NCBI GenBank assembly: GCA_045590535.1
Contig: JAZNRE010000022.1
Span: forward strand, 1-18,318
Direction of reading: 5' to 3'
DNA from: UMGS755 sp045590535
GTDB taxonomy: Bacteria > Bacillota > Clostridia > UBA1381 > UBA9506
DNA length: 18,318 nt
The notes beneath the pieces are model-generated. The model did no database searches and was not told the origin of the DNA. It was given only the letters and a program-made list of their open reading frames with translations. The translations under genes and the position numbers were made by a program. Shown here piece after piece: positions 6,064 to 14,255 of the stretch. Each line of letters starts with the position of its first letter. Position 1 is the stretch's first letter.

Positions 6064-6980
6064 CGACAGAAGAAATGACATATAAAGAACAGGCTTTTGA
6101 CGGGCCGGACTGCCTGCTTGCAAAAAAAGAATTGGCAGGGGGCACGCTTTATTTGGTTGCCACGCCAATAGGCAATTTAGAAGACATGACCCTGCGGGGC
6201 ATTCGTGTCCTTCGTGATGCTGATTTGATTGCGGCAGAAGACACCCGCAGAACCGCTGGCCTTTTAAATCATTTAGGCATTAAAACCCCTTTAACAAGCT
6301 ATTTTCAACATAATGAAAAAAGCAAAGGCGCCTTTTTAATTGAAAAGCTGAAAGAGGGTGCGGCAGTTGCTTTGGTTTCGGATGCCGGAACGCCGGCTAT
6401 TTCAGACCCGGGCGAAGAGCTTGTGCGGCTTTGCGCCGATGAAAACATCCCCGTTGTGCCGGTGCCTGGTGCCACGGCGGCTATTTCAGCCTTAATCAGC
6501 TCTGGTTTGCCAACCGGTCGGTTTTCTTTTGAAGGCTTTTTAAGTGTGAATAAAAAAAGCAGACGGGATCATCTGCTTGAAATTCAACACAATCCCCACA
6601 CCATGATTTTTTATGAGGCGCCTCATAAGTTGCGGCGTACCTTGCGGGATTTATTTGAGCTTTTAGGTGACCGCAGAATTGTTTTGGCAAGAGAAATAAC
6701 CAAAATTCATGAAGAAATGATTCGCACAACTCTTTCCGGTGCGATTGCCCTTTATGAAAAACAAGAGCCAAAAGGGGAGTATGTTTTGGTTTTAGAGGGC
6801 GCTCAAGTGGCAGAGGAAGAGTTTAACGATTTAAATAATTTATCGGTTTTAGAGCATATTAATCATTATACGGCTATGGGCCTAGATGTTAAAGCCGCCC
6901 AAAAAGCCGTGGCAGCCGACCGTGGCATTACCAAACGGGAGGTTTACGCAGCCGCCCTTTTAGAAAAAGACAATAAGTAA
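6060..6980 (+). CDS. rsmI: 16S rRNA (cytidine1402-2'-O)-methyltransferase
   Basis: RsmI uses SAM to methylate the 2'-hydroxyl of C1402 in the ribosomal P site. The 306-residue product is a tetrapyrrole-methylase-fold protein with ATPIGNLED (34-42), AAEDTRRT (58-65), SDAGTPAISDPG (107-118) and PGATA (136-140), all diagnostic of RsmI. It carries about 27 residues before the usual start of the domain (GGTLYLVATPIGN), including acidic stretches; a normal RsmI begins only a few residues before this motif. The first ATG is still favoured because AGGAG lies seven bases upstream and the codon overlaps the trmN6 stop. The trmN6-rsmI pairing is common in Bacillota. Confidence 0.95.
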   Translation: MTTEEMTYKEQAFDGPDCLLAKKELAGGTLYLVATPIGNLEDMTLRGIRVLRDADLIAAEDTRRTAGLLNHLGIKTPLTSYFQHNEKSKGAFLIEKLKEGAAVALVSDAGTPAISDPGEELVRLCADENIPVVPVPGATAAISALISSGLPTGRFSFEGFLSVNKKSRRDHLLEIQHNPHTMIFYEAPHKLRRTLRDLFELLGDRRIVLAREITKIHEEMIRTTLSGAIALYEKQEPKGEYVLVLEGAQVAEEEFNDLNNLSVLEHINHYTAMGLDVKAAQKAVAADRGITKREVYAAALLEKDNK

Positions 6981-7009
6981 GCCACGGGTCATTTGAAAGG
7001 ACTGAAAAC

Positions 7010-8284
7010 ATGAACGCAATGAAAACCTACGAAATTAAACCGGGCATTCGCCTTCATCATATTTCGGCAGAGCAGTTTAAAACGATTTCTGTGAGCGTAC
7101 ATTTTCACAGACAGTTAACCAAGGATGAAGCAGCATCCAACGCCTTGCTGACCGATGTGATGCAGCGTGGCAGCAGCAAATTAAAGGACATGGCAGCCAT
7201 TAACCGCTACATGCAGGCTTTATATGGCGCTTATTTTGATGCAGATATTCGCCGAAAAGGCGAAGACCAGATTTTGTCTTTTGTCATCAGCACCGTTAAT
7301 GATGCCTTTTTACCAAATGGTGACACCTGCGTTTTAAAGGCGGTTGCAACATTGCTTGATATGATACTTTGCCCTCAGGTTGCCGATAATGCTTTTCGGT
7401 CTGATTATGTTAAGCAGGAAAAAGTGAATCTAATTAACGATATTGAAGCGCTAATGAACGACAAACGCAGCTATGCTCTGTGGCGTTTGATTGAAAACAT
7501 GTGTGCTGGTGATGCATACAGTGTTTATGAATTGGGCGATGTCGAGTCGGTTGAAGCCATTACACCCCAAAGCCTTTTTGAGCAATATAATGCGGTTTTA
7601 CACCATAGCCCCATCGATATTTTCGTGACCGGCAACACGGATATTGCCGCAATTTTAGACATGATGAAAGACCGCTTTGCAAGCGTGGTGCCTAACACTT
7701 TGGAATATCCAAAAATTGACTTATATCAGTCGACAGGTAGCTACCGTGAAATTGAAGAACAATATGATGTAACCCAGGCAAAGCTCTCCATGGGTTTTTA
7801 TACCGGTATCGCACCCCAAGACCCTCGCTATTCAGCGCTGATGGTTTTTAACAGCATTTTTGGCAGCGGAGCCCATTCAAAACTCTTTAACAATGTTCGT
7901 GAAAAGCTGAGCCTTGCTTATTATGCGGCTTCGCGTTTAGAGCGCTACAAAGGTATGATGTTGGTTTCTTCAGGCATTGAGTTTAAAAACAAACAAAAAG
8001 CCGAAGATGAAATTTTAGCACAGCTTTCTGCCATGAAAACAGGGGATATCTCTGATTATGAATTTGATGTTTCGGTTAAGAGTATTATAAATTCACTGCG
8101 CTCTTTGCAGGATTCAACGGCTTATCTCTCTGATTATTATTTAGGGCAGACTGTGAGTGGCACATCCATTAGTTTAGAAGAGCAGTGTGACTTGATCAGC
8201 AAAGTGACAAAGAAGGATGTCATTTCAGTTGCGCAGGAAATTAAGCCCGAAATGGTTTATGTGATGAGAGGTGATAACGGATGA
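7010..8284 (+). CDS. ymfF: M16 (insulinase-like) protein, catalytically inactive partner (YmfF/YfmF type)
   Basis: The 424-residue product is an M16-family protein in which the helix that normally carries HxxEH reads NALLTDVMQRGS (44-55), with no zinc ligands. Its order, just before a copy with an intact motif, matches Bacillus ymfF-ymfH, whose products have been associated with 5-aminopentanol modification of elongation factor P. M16 proteins often work as heterodimers of an active and an inactive subunit, and that is inferred here. A second ATG lies three codons downstream (7019); the first is favoured because GAAAGG lies nine bases before it. The stop overlaps the next start (ATGA), so expression of the pair is probably coupled. 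No ymfI reductase gene is adjacent. Confidence 0.85.
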   Translation: MNAMKTYEIKPGIRLHHISAEQFKTISVSVHFHRQLTKDEAASNALLTDVMQRGSSKLKDMAAINRYMQALYGAYFDADIRRKGEDQILSFVISTVNDAFLPNGDTCVLKAVATLLDMILCPQVADNAFRSDYVKQEKVNLINDIEALMNDKRSYALWRLIENMCAGDAYSVYELGDVESVEAITPQSLFEQYNAVLHHSPIDIFVTGNTDIAAILDMMKDRFASVVPNTLEYPKIDLYQSTGSYREIEEQYDVTQAKLSMGFYTGIAPQDPRYSALMVFNSIFGSGAHSKLFNNVREKLSLAYYAASRLERYKGMMLVSSGIEFKNKQKAEDEILAQLSAMKTGDISDYEFDVSVKSIINSLRSLQDSTAYLSDYYLGQTVSGTSISLEEQCDLISKVTKKDVISVAQEIKPEMVYVMRGDNG

Positions 8285-9576
8285 AGTTGAATCGAATATA
8301 TAACGAAACTCTGCGCGAAACCTTATATTGCGCTACCCATGAAAGTGATCTGAAAATTGCCATTATGCCCAAGAAAGGCTATAGCAAAAGCTATGCGGTT
8401 TTTGGCACTCATTTCGGTTCGGTTGATAACGAATTTATTGCTCCCGGCAGCACAGAAAAAGTGAACCTGCCCGATGGTATTGCTCATTTTTTAGAGCACA
8501 AGCTTTTTGAGCAGCCCGACGGTTCCAATGTTTTTGAAAGCTATGCCCGTCACGGTGCTAATGCCAACGCTTATACCAGTTTTCATGTGACAGCCTATTT
8601 GTTTGAGAGTACCCAAGACATTCGAGAAAACCTGGGTATTTTGCTTGATTTTGTTCAAAAACCATATTTTACTGATGAAAATGTGGCAAAAGAGCAGGGC
8701 ATTATTGGTCAGGAAATCGGCATGTATGATGACGACCCGAGCTGGCGGTTAATGATGGGCTTTTTAGGCGCTATGTTTCACCGTCATCCTGTGCGAATTG
8801 ACATTGCCGGCACAACCGAATCCATTTCACACATCACCAAAGAAACCCTTTATGATTGCTATAATACTTTTTATCATCTTTCCAACATGTGTCTGTTTGT
8901 TATTGGCGATGTTGAGCCGGAGTCACTTGGCACATTCATTGAAGGCCATCTGTTGCAAAAAGACGGCGCAAAAGGTGAAATCAAGCGTTTTTACGGCACA
9001 GAGCCTGAAACAGTTTATCAGTCCCAAACAAGCTGCTCATTAGATGTCAGCGTGCCTATGTTCATGTTTGGATTTAAAGACCCCGACTGTGGATATGACG
9101 GCAAAAAGCTTTTAAAGAAAGATACAGTGCTTTCCATTATCTGTGAGCTTCTTTTTGGAAAAAGCGCACCGTTATATGCAAAGCTTTATGATGAAGGTTA
9201 TATTTTAGGCGGCATGGAAACAGAGCTCACCTGTGAAAAAGAATATGGCTTTGTGGCTTTATCCGGTGACAGTCGCGAGCCTGAAAAGGTGAGAGAAATC
9301 GTTTTAGAAGGCGTTAAAAAAGTGCAGGAAACCGGTTTTTGCGAGGCGGATTTTGAACGGGTGCGCCGTGCGATGATCGGTCAGTATATTAAGCAATTTA
9401 ACAACTTGAATGCAGTAGCACATCAATATATGAGCCAGGTGTTTAACGGCATTGGTCTGTTTGATTTTTCAGAGGTGATTAACGAGATTACCCTTCAAGA
9501 CATCAATGCAAGATTAAGGTCTTATTTTGATGAGGAGCGTTCGGTTTTATCGGTTGTTCGTCCTAAAAATGCATAA
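8281..9576 (+). CDS. ymfH: M16 zinc peptidase, active subunit (YmfH/YfmH type)
   Basis: A 431-residue M16-family peptidase with an intact inverted zinc motif HFLEH (H69, E72, H73), where E72 is the catalytic base. The third ligand is probably E145 in EQGIIGQEIGMYDDDPSWR, a signature of this subfamily. The segment ANANAYTSFHVTAYLF (93-108) is the conserved substrate-cleft strand. It should form the catalytic half of a heterodimer with the inactive protein encoded just upstream. No signal peptide is seen, so it acts in the cytoplasm. GAGAGGTG lies within the end of the upstream gene and the ATG overlaps its TGA. The link to EF-P modification comes from Bacillus and is not shown by this sequence. 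Confidence 0.88.
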   Translation: MKLNRIYNETLRETLYCATHESDLKIAIMPKKGYSKSYAVFGTHFGSVDNEFIAPGSTEKVNLPDGIAHFLEHKLFEQPDGSNVFESYARHGANANAYTSFHVTAYLFESTQDIRENLGILLDFVQKPYFTDENVAKEQGIIGQEIGMYDDDPSWRLMMGFLGAMFHRHPVRIDIAGTTESISHITKETLYDCYNTFYHLSNMCLFVIGDVEPESLGTFIEGHLLQKDGAKGEIKRFYGTEPETVYQSQTSCSLDVSVPMFMFGFKDPDCGYDGKKLLKKDTVLSIICELLFGKSAPLYAKLYDEGYILGGMETELTCEKEYGFVALSGDSREPEKVREIVLEGVKKVQETGFCEADFERVRRAMIGQYIKQFNNLNAVAHQYMSQVFNGIGLFDFSEVINEITLQDINARLRSYFDEERSVLSVVRPKNA

Positions 9577-9603
9577 AATTGACAGCGTAAGGAGCACAAA
9601 GCC

Positions 9604-10404
9604 ATGAGACATACTGTATCATTTCCCGGTTTGGGTGTGGGCCCCTTTTCAATTAAAAACAGTTTTAAGTTTTTTGGCTTGACCATTCACTGGTATGGCG
9701 TTTTAATCGCTTTAGGCCTTGTGCTTGCTTACCTTTTTGCAACGAAGAAAGCAAAAAAAAGAGGCATCAGTCAAGATGCGCTTTTGGATGTTGTCCTTTG
9801 GGGATTACCTTCGGCTGTGGTTTGTGCCAGACTTTATTATGTGGCTTTCAGTTGGGACAACTACAAAGACAATTTGTTTGATATTTTGAAAATATGGGGC
9901 GGCGGCATTGCCATTTACGGCGCTATCATCGGGGCATGTGTTTCCACCTTGATTTACTGTCGTGTTAAAAAAATCTCTTTTAAAAGTGTTTTTGATGTAG
10001 GTGCTTTTGGTTTACTCATTGGTCAGATAGTGGGGCGGTGGGGCAATTTTATCAATGCTGAGGCCTATGGTAGCCTGACGGAAACAGCTCTTTTTAGAAT
10101 GAAATTGGTGGAAAAGGGCATCACCGTTCATCCCACATTTTTATATGAATCCTTTTTCAATCTTTTGTTGTTTATCTTTTTAAATTTTTATGAAAAACAT
10201 CAAAAATTTGACGGCGAGCTGTTTTTAGTGTATATTAGTGGATATGGGCTGGGTCGATTTTTTATTGAGGGCATGCGTGCCGACAGCTTGATGCTGGGAC
10301 CGGTTCGTGTTTCGCAGATTCTGGCCCTGGTCTGCGCTTGTGTTGGGATTGGCCTCATTATAGCCGGCCGGATTAAACAAAAAAATCAAATGGTAAATAA
10401 TTAG
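9604..10404 (+). CDS. lgt: Prolipoprotein diacylglyceryl transferase
   Basis: Lgt transfers diacylglycerol from phosphatidylglycerol to the lipobox cysteine of prolipoproteins in the cytoplasmic membrane. The 266-residue, largely hydrophobic product has several membrane segments and the family signatures HWYG (29-32), GGGIAIYGAIIG (99-110), GRWGNFINAEAYG (144-156), HPTFLYE (176-182) and GRFFIEGMRADSL (217-229). R144, inside the signature, is an expected essential residue. Y105 stands where the E. coli enzyme has H103, which as far as I recall is common in Gram-positive Lgt. AAGGAG lies ten bases before the ATG, and 27 bases separate it from the upstream peptidase gene, so cotranscription is likely. 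Confidence 0.96.
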   Translation: MRHTVSFPGLGVGPFSIKNSFKFFGLTIHWYGVLIALGLVLAYLFATKKAKKRGISQDALLDVVLWGLPSAVVCARLYYVAFSWDNYKDNLFDILKIWGGGIAIYGAIIGACVSTLIYCRVKKISFKSVFDVGAFGLLIGQIVGRWGNFINAEAYGSLTETALFRMKLVEKGITVHPTFLYESFFNLLLFIFLNFYEKHQKFDGELFLVYISGYGLGRFFIEGMRADSLMLGPVRVSQILALVCACVGIGLIIAGRIKQKNQMVNN

Positions 10405-10408
10405 CTTT

Positions 10409-10437
10409 TTGCTATGATAGATACGCTATGATAAGAT
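10409..10437 (+). promoter_or_regulatory. Weak candidate sigma-A promoter before glnN
   Basis: TTGCTA (10409-10414), 17 bases, then TAAGAT (10432-10437) matches the housekeeping promoter at four of six positions in each box. The predicted start near 10444 leaves a leader of only about 14 bases, just enough to include the ribosome-binding site. It may give glnN independent expression at the end of the run, but the evidence is weak. Confidence 0.35.
10411..10433 (+). repeat. Nine-base direct repeat in the glnN leader
   Basis: GCTATGATA occurs at 10411-10419 and again at 10425-10433, a 14-base period, between the lgt stop and the glnN ribosome-binding site. It overlaps the weak promoter, so it could be a tandem operator. 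No known nitrogen-regulator site was recognised. Confidence 0.55.
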
Positions 10438-10457
10438 AATTTCTTCGGGAGGTACAT

Positions 10458-12569
10458 ATGTTAAATTCAAATTTTCATGAAAACTTTGGATGTCATGTCT
10501 TTAGCGAGACGGTTATGCGTGAGCGCTTACCCAAAGATATTTTTCAGGAATTGAAAAATACCATTGATAAGGGCACGCCGCTTTCTGCCAAGGTTGCAGA
10601 GGTTGTGGCAGGGGCCATGAAAGAATGGGCTATGGAAAACGGCGCCACACACTACACCCATTGGTTTCAACCGTTAAACGGTTTCACAGCTGAAAAGCAC
10701 GATTCTTTTTTGCGCATTGATAAAGACGGACATGCCTTATCTGATTTTTCCGGCAAAGCCTTAATCAAAGGTGAGCCCGATGCCTCCAGCTTTCCTTCGG
10801 GCGGTCTGCGTGCCACTTTTGAAGCCCGTGGATACACCGCATGGGATTGCACATCGCCTGCCTTTTTAAAGGAAGATTCAAGCGGACTTACCCTGTGCAT
10901 CCCCACAGCGTTCTGTTCTTATAACGGAGAAGCGCTTGATAAAAAAACACCGCTTTTACGCTCGGTTGAAGCATTATCACAACAAGTTGTGCGCATTTTA
11001 CGCTTGTTTGGCGATGAAGAAACAAACCGCATATCGGTTAGCTGCGGTGCTGAACAGGAATATTTTTTAATTGATAAAAAAATGTGGAAAGAGCGCCCTG
11101 ACCTGGTGTTTACCGGTCGCACTCTGTTGGGTGCCAAGCCCCCAAAAACACAAGAAATGGATGACCATTATTTTGGCACATTAAAAGAGCGTGTTTCAGC
11201 CTATATGAAAGAGCTTGACATGGCGCTGTGGAAGGTGGGTGTTCCCTCTAAAACCAAGCACAATGAAGCAGCACCGGCACAGCATGAGCTGGCGCCCATT
11301 TTTGAAACTGTTAACATTGCCTGCGACCACAATCAGATTACCATGGAACTGATGAAAAAAATTGCTGATCATCATGGTATGGTATGTCTTTTGCATGAAA
11401 AGCCCTTTGCCGGTCTTAACGGCTCCGGTAAACATAACAACTGGTCCATCACAACACCGGGGGGCGTGAATCTTTTAAATCCGGGCAAAACTCCTCGTGA
11501 AAATGCGCAGTTTTTAGTCTTTTTATGTGCGGTTATCAGTGCCATTGATGATCATGCAGCGCTGATTCGTGCTTCCGCCGCCAATGCCGGTAACGATTAC
11601 CGTTTAGGCGCTTTAGAAGCACCGCCAGCCATTATTTCTATTTTCTTGGGTGATGAGCTGACTGAAATTTTAGAACAGATTGAAAGTGGAGAAGAGCGCC
11701 CCACACACTTTGGCGGCGTTTTGGATATTGGCGTGCCTGGTTTGCCCAATCTTTCCCTTGACACAACAGACCGTAACAGAACCTCTCCCTTTGCCTTTAC
11801 CGGTAACAAATTTGAGTTCAGAATGGTGCCTTCCTCTGCATCCATTGCAGGTCCCAACACCGTTTTAAACACAGTTGTGGCCGAGGCTCTGTGCCAAATT
11901 GCTGATAAATTAGAAAACGCCAAAGATTTTAACCGTGAGCTTAATGAACTTTTGGCGAAGATTATCAAAAAGCATAAACGCGTTATCTTTAACGGCAATG
12001 GCTATGGCGAGGAATGGATTGCAGAAGCCAAACGCCGTGGCTTGCCCAACATTAACAATTCGGTTGACTCTTATAAAGCCTTTATTTATCCCGAATCCAT
12101 CGCCTTGTTTGAAAAGCACCATGTTTATTCTGAAACAGAGCTCAGGGCACGGTATGAGATTAAAATGGAGAAATATAGCAAAATTGTTGGCATTGAGGCG
12201 CAAACCATGCTGCAAATGTTAAACAGACAAATCATTCCGGCCTGCATGGCATATAGCGATAAAATTGCCCAAGGTATTGTGAACATTAAGGCAACAGCTC
12301 TTGATTGTAACACCTTGCCGGCCGAAGAGCGCCTGCGGCAGCTGACAAACGGTATTGCAGCTCTCTATAAATCCATGAAAAAGCTTGAAAAAGCCGTTCA
12401 TAAGGCAGAAGGCTTTAACGAAAACTTCATTGAACATGCCGAGTTTGCCCGTGACAACATGGTGGCGGTTATGGATGAAATCAGAATGCATGCAGATAGC
12501 TTAGAAGCCATGGTTGATAAAAATTTTTGGCCCATTCCTACTTATAATGACTTGATTTACAGCGTATAA
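10458..12569 (+). CDS. glnN: Glutamine synthetase type III
   Basis: The enzyme makes glutamine from glutamate, ammonia and ATP in the cytoplasm and is a main entry for nitrogen. The 703-residue product has the length of the GSIII (GlnN) family, far longer than type I enzymes of about 450 residues. It contains GAEQEYF (197-203), NEAAPAQHE (269-277, metal and ATP site), NGSGKHNNWS (321-330, the glutamate-site signature of this class) and DRNRTSPFAFTGNKFEFR (438-455). The N-terminal FPSGGLRATFEARGYTAWD is also GSIII-specific. GGGAGGT stands just before the ATG. It lies 53 bases after lgt with a direct repeat and a weak promoter in the gap, and it ends at a strong terminator. No PII or regulator gene is adjacent. 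Confidence 0.97.
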   Translation: MLNSNFHENFGCHVFSETVMRERLPKDIFQELKNTIDKGTPLSAKVAEVVAGAMKEWAMENGATHYTHWFQPLNGFTAEKHDSFLRIDKDGHALSDFSGKALIKGEPDASSFPSGGLRATFEARGYTAWDCTSPAFLKEDSSGLTLCIPTAFCSYNGEALDKKTPLLRSVEALSQQVVRILRLFGDEETNRISVSCGAEQEYFLIDKKMWKERPDLVFTGRTLLGAKPPKTQEMDDHYFGTLKERVSAYMKELDMALWKVGVPSKTKHNEAAPAQHELAPIFETVNIACDHNQITMELMKKIADHHGMVCLLHEKPFAGLNGSGKHNNWSITTPGGVNLLNPGKTPRENAQFLVFLCAVISAIDDHAALIRASAANAGNDYRLGALEAPPAIISIFLGDELTEILEQIESGEERPTHFGGVLDIGVPGLPNLSLDTTDRNRTSPFAFTGNKFEFRMVPSSASIAGPNTVLNTVVAEALCQIADKLENAKDFNRELNELLAKIIKKHKRVIFNGNGYGEEWIAEAKRRGLPNINNSVDSYKAFIYPESIALFEKHHVYSETELRARYEIKMEKYSKIVGIEAQTMLQMLNRQIIPACMAYSDKIAQGIVNIKATALDCNTLPAEERLRQLTNGIAALYKSMKKLEKAVHKAEGFNENFIEHAEFARDNMVAVMDEIRMHADSLEAMVDKNFWPIPTYNDLIYSV

Positions 12570-12576
12570 ATAGAAT

Positions 12577-12608
12577 AAAACCCCTTGGCAATCTGCCAAG
12601 GGGTTTTT
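12577..12608. terminator. Bidirectional intrinsic terminator between glnN and tlyA
   Basis: CCCCTTGGCA (12581-12590) pairs with TGCCAAGGGG (12594-12603) around the loop ATC, a perfect GC-rich ten-base stem. Flanking AAAA and TTTT extend it to 14 pairs and supply a T run for both strands. It begins eight bases after the glnN stop and ends seven bases before the tlyA stop, so it can serve both convergent genes. It is the clearest terminator in the window. Confidence 0.95.
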
Positions 12609-12615
12609 CATTTCG

Positions 12616-13416
12616 TTAAGTATCCAGCGCACCGTGGGCACGGTCAACCACTTCTTGAATGGATTCATCTGAAACCGTTCCGGGTAGATTTTTCTTTAAA
12701 TAAATTAAATATTCAATGTTGCCTTCAGGACCTTTAATAGGGGAGTGGTCAAGGCCAAAGATGCCAAAACCAGCTTCTTTGGCAAGGTTCATTATTTTTT
12801 CAATAACCTCGATGTGCACCGCCGGGTCACGAACCACACCTTTTTTTCCAACCTTTTCCCGGCCGGCTTCAAACTGTGGTTTTATCAGCAAAACAGCTGA
12901 GCAGCCGTCTTTTAAGCGGTCATAAATGACGGGAATCACATGGTATAGTGATATGAAGGAAACATCGGCCGATGCAAAATCTAAAGGCTCGGGGACTTGC
13001 TCATCAGTTAAATGCCGTATGTTTGTCCTCTCTAAATTGATAACACGAGGGTCGGTTCTTAATTTCCAGGCAAGCTGACCGTAGCCAACATCAACAGCAT
13101 AGACCTTTTTAGCGCCACCCAACAGCATAACATCGGTAAAACCGCCGGTTGATGCACCGGTATCCATGCAAACTAAATCGCTAAAATCAAGGCCAAACAC
13201 CTGTTGGGCTTTTTCAAGCTTTAAGCCGCCACGGCTCACATAGGGCAGGGTTTTGCCACGAACCTCAACCGTTTGTGCCTCATCAATCATGGTGCCGGGT
13301 TTATCGCATTTTTGATTATCGACATACACGATGCCGGTCATAATGATGGCTTTGGCTTTTTCACGGCTTTCGGCCAGATTTTTTTCTGTTAAAATGATGT
13401 CCAAACGCTTTTTCAA
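12616..13416 (-). CDS. tlyA: TlyA-family rRNA 2'-O-methyltransferase (hemolysin A family)
   Basis: TlyA proteins methylate ribose 2'-hydroxyls in rRNA (16S C1409, and in some species 23S C1920). The 266-residue product has an N-terminal S4 RNA-binding domain (about 1-62) and an FtsJ-like methyltransferase domain with SAM loop DTGASTGGFTD (85-95). The expected K-D-K-E tetrad is present: K66 (RGGLKL), D151 (SADVSFI), K179 (LIKPQFE), E235 (GNIEYL). The start is a TTG at 13414-13416, supported by AAGGAG seven bases upstream and by the family N-terminus KKRLD. An ATG six bases before the TTG is out of frame and closed after two codons. The ribosome-binding site overlaps the nth stop, implying coupling with nth. 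The older hemolysin label is not supported by these motifs. Confidence 0.93.
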   Translation of the reverse strand: MKKRLDIILTEKNLAESREKAKAIIMTGIVYVDNQKCDKPGTMIDEAQTVEVRGKTLPYVSRGGLKLEKAQQVFGLDFSDLVCMDTGASTGGFTDVMLLGGAKKVYAVDVGYGQLAWKLRTDPRVINLERTNIRHLTDEQVPEPLDFASADVSFISLYHVIPVIYDRLKDGCSAVLLIKPQFEAGREKVGKKGVVRDPAVHIEVIEKIMNLAKEAGFGIFGLDHSPIKGPEGNIEYLIYLKKNLPGTVSDESIQEVVDRAHGALDT

Positions 13417-13427
13417 TGCATTTCTCC

Positions 13428-14069
13428 TTATTGTTTTACTGTTTTTGCATAGTAATCACACAAGCTTTGCAAACCGCAACGAGAGCATTTTGGTGCTCTT
13501 GCTGTGCAAAGAGCCCGACCGTGAAAAACAAATTGATGGCATAAATCACTGCCGATTTCTTTTGGCACAAATTTTCTTAAATCCATTTCAATTTTTGTTG
13601 GGTCGGTGTTTTTGGTGAGCCCTAAACGGTTTGTGATGCGTTTTGCATGTGTATCAATGACAATAGCGGGTTTTCCAAAGGCATCTCCAAGCAATAAATT
13701 TGCGGTTTTGCGACCGACACCGGGGAGTGACAAAAGCTCTTCCATGGTGTCCGGCACAATGCCGTCAAAGTCTGATAGCAATTTTTGTGCGCAAGCGATC
13801 AGATTTCTTGCCTTATTATGGTAAAAGCCCGTAGATTTAATTGCTTCTTCCATTTGGATGGTATCTGCCTCGGCAAAGGCTTTAATGGTAGGAAATTTAG
13901 CAAATAGAGAAGGGGTCACCAAATTCACACGGGCATCGGTGCATTGTGCAGCAAGCTGTGTTGCAACCAAAAGCTGAAACGGGTCACGATGACGCAGTGA
14001 ACAGGTTGCATCGGGATAGGCTGCATCAAAAAATTCTTTAATCTTTAAAATTTTTTCTTTTTTATTCAT
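13428..14069 (-). CDS. nth: Endonuclease III (DNA glycosylase/AP lyase)
   Basis: Nth removes oxidised pyrimidines and cleaves the abasic site by beta-elimination in base excision repair. The 213-residue product has the helix-hairpin-helix LPGVGRKTANLLL with catalytic lysine K121, the catalytic aspartate D139 in VIDTHAKR, and a C-terminal 4Fe-4S cluster with spacing C-x6-C-x2-C-x5-C (C188, C195, C198, C204). Length is normal. The start is the ATG at 14069, with AAGGTGA upstream. An earlier in-frame start at 14105 falls inside the promoter's -10 box and would add 12 residues foreign to the family. It is the first gene of the nth-tlyA pair and is divergent from the Xer recombinase gene. Confidence 0.96.
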   Translation of the reverse strand: MNKKEKILKIKEFFDAAYPDATCSLRHRDPFQLLVATQLAAQCTDARVNLVTPSLFAKFPTIKAFAEADTIQMEEAIKSTGFYHNKARNLIACAQKLLSDFDGIVPDTMEELLSLPGVGRKTANLLLGDAFGKPAIVIDTHAKRITNRLGLTKNTDPTKIEMDLRKFVPKEIGSDLCHQFVFHGRALCTARAPKCSRCGLQSLCDYYAKTVKQ

Positions 14070-14103
14070 GCAATTCACCTTAAAACAAAAGAATCTATAA
14101 GTC

Positions 14104-14132
14104 ATTATACATCAATTCATATTAAATCGCAA
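14104..14132 (-). promoter_or_regulatory. Sigma-A promoter of nth-tlyA
   Basis: On the minus strand, TTGCGA (14132-14127), a 17-base spacer and a perfect TATAAT (14109-14104) lie about 35 bases before the nth ATG. Transcription would start near 14097. The 82 bases between this promoter and the opposing one (14133-14214) are AT-rich, and I see no gene or clear motif there. Confidence 0.8.
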
Positions 14133-14214
14133 GAGCGCAAGAATTATTTCAAATAGAAAAATGCTGAAAATAAGTGTGTTTTGCCATATTTTTTACTTTT
14201 TATAAGAGTAGGGC

Positions 14215-14243
14215 TTGACTTAAGCTTCATCACATGTTATAAT
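14215..14243 (+). promoter_or_regulatory. Sigma-A promoter of the Xer recombinase gene
   Basis: TTGACT (14215-14220), a 17-base spacer and a perfect TATAAT (14238-14243) give the strongest promoter in the window. Transcription should start near 14250, only a few bases before the inverted repeat at 14256-14285. Confidence 0.88.
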
Positions 14244-14255
14244 TTTAATAGAACG

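Noticed and set aside
11597..11998. 133-codon minus-strand frame inside glnN
   Set aside because: It is antisense to a highly conserved part of glutamine synthetase, has no family features, and is what codon bias produces by chance.
12616..13416. Calling this gene a pore-forming hemolysin
   Set aside because: The S4 domain, SAM loop and K-D-K-E tetrad indicate an rRNA methyltransferase; the hemolysin name is historical.
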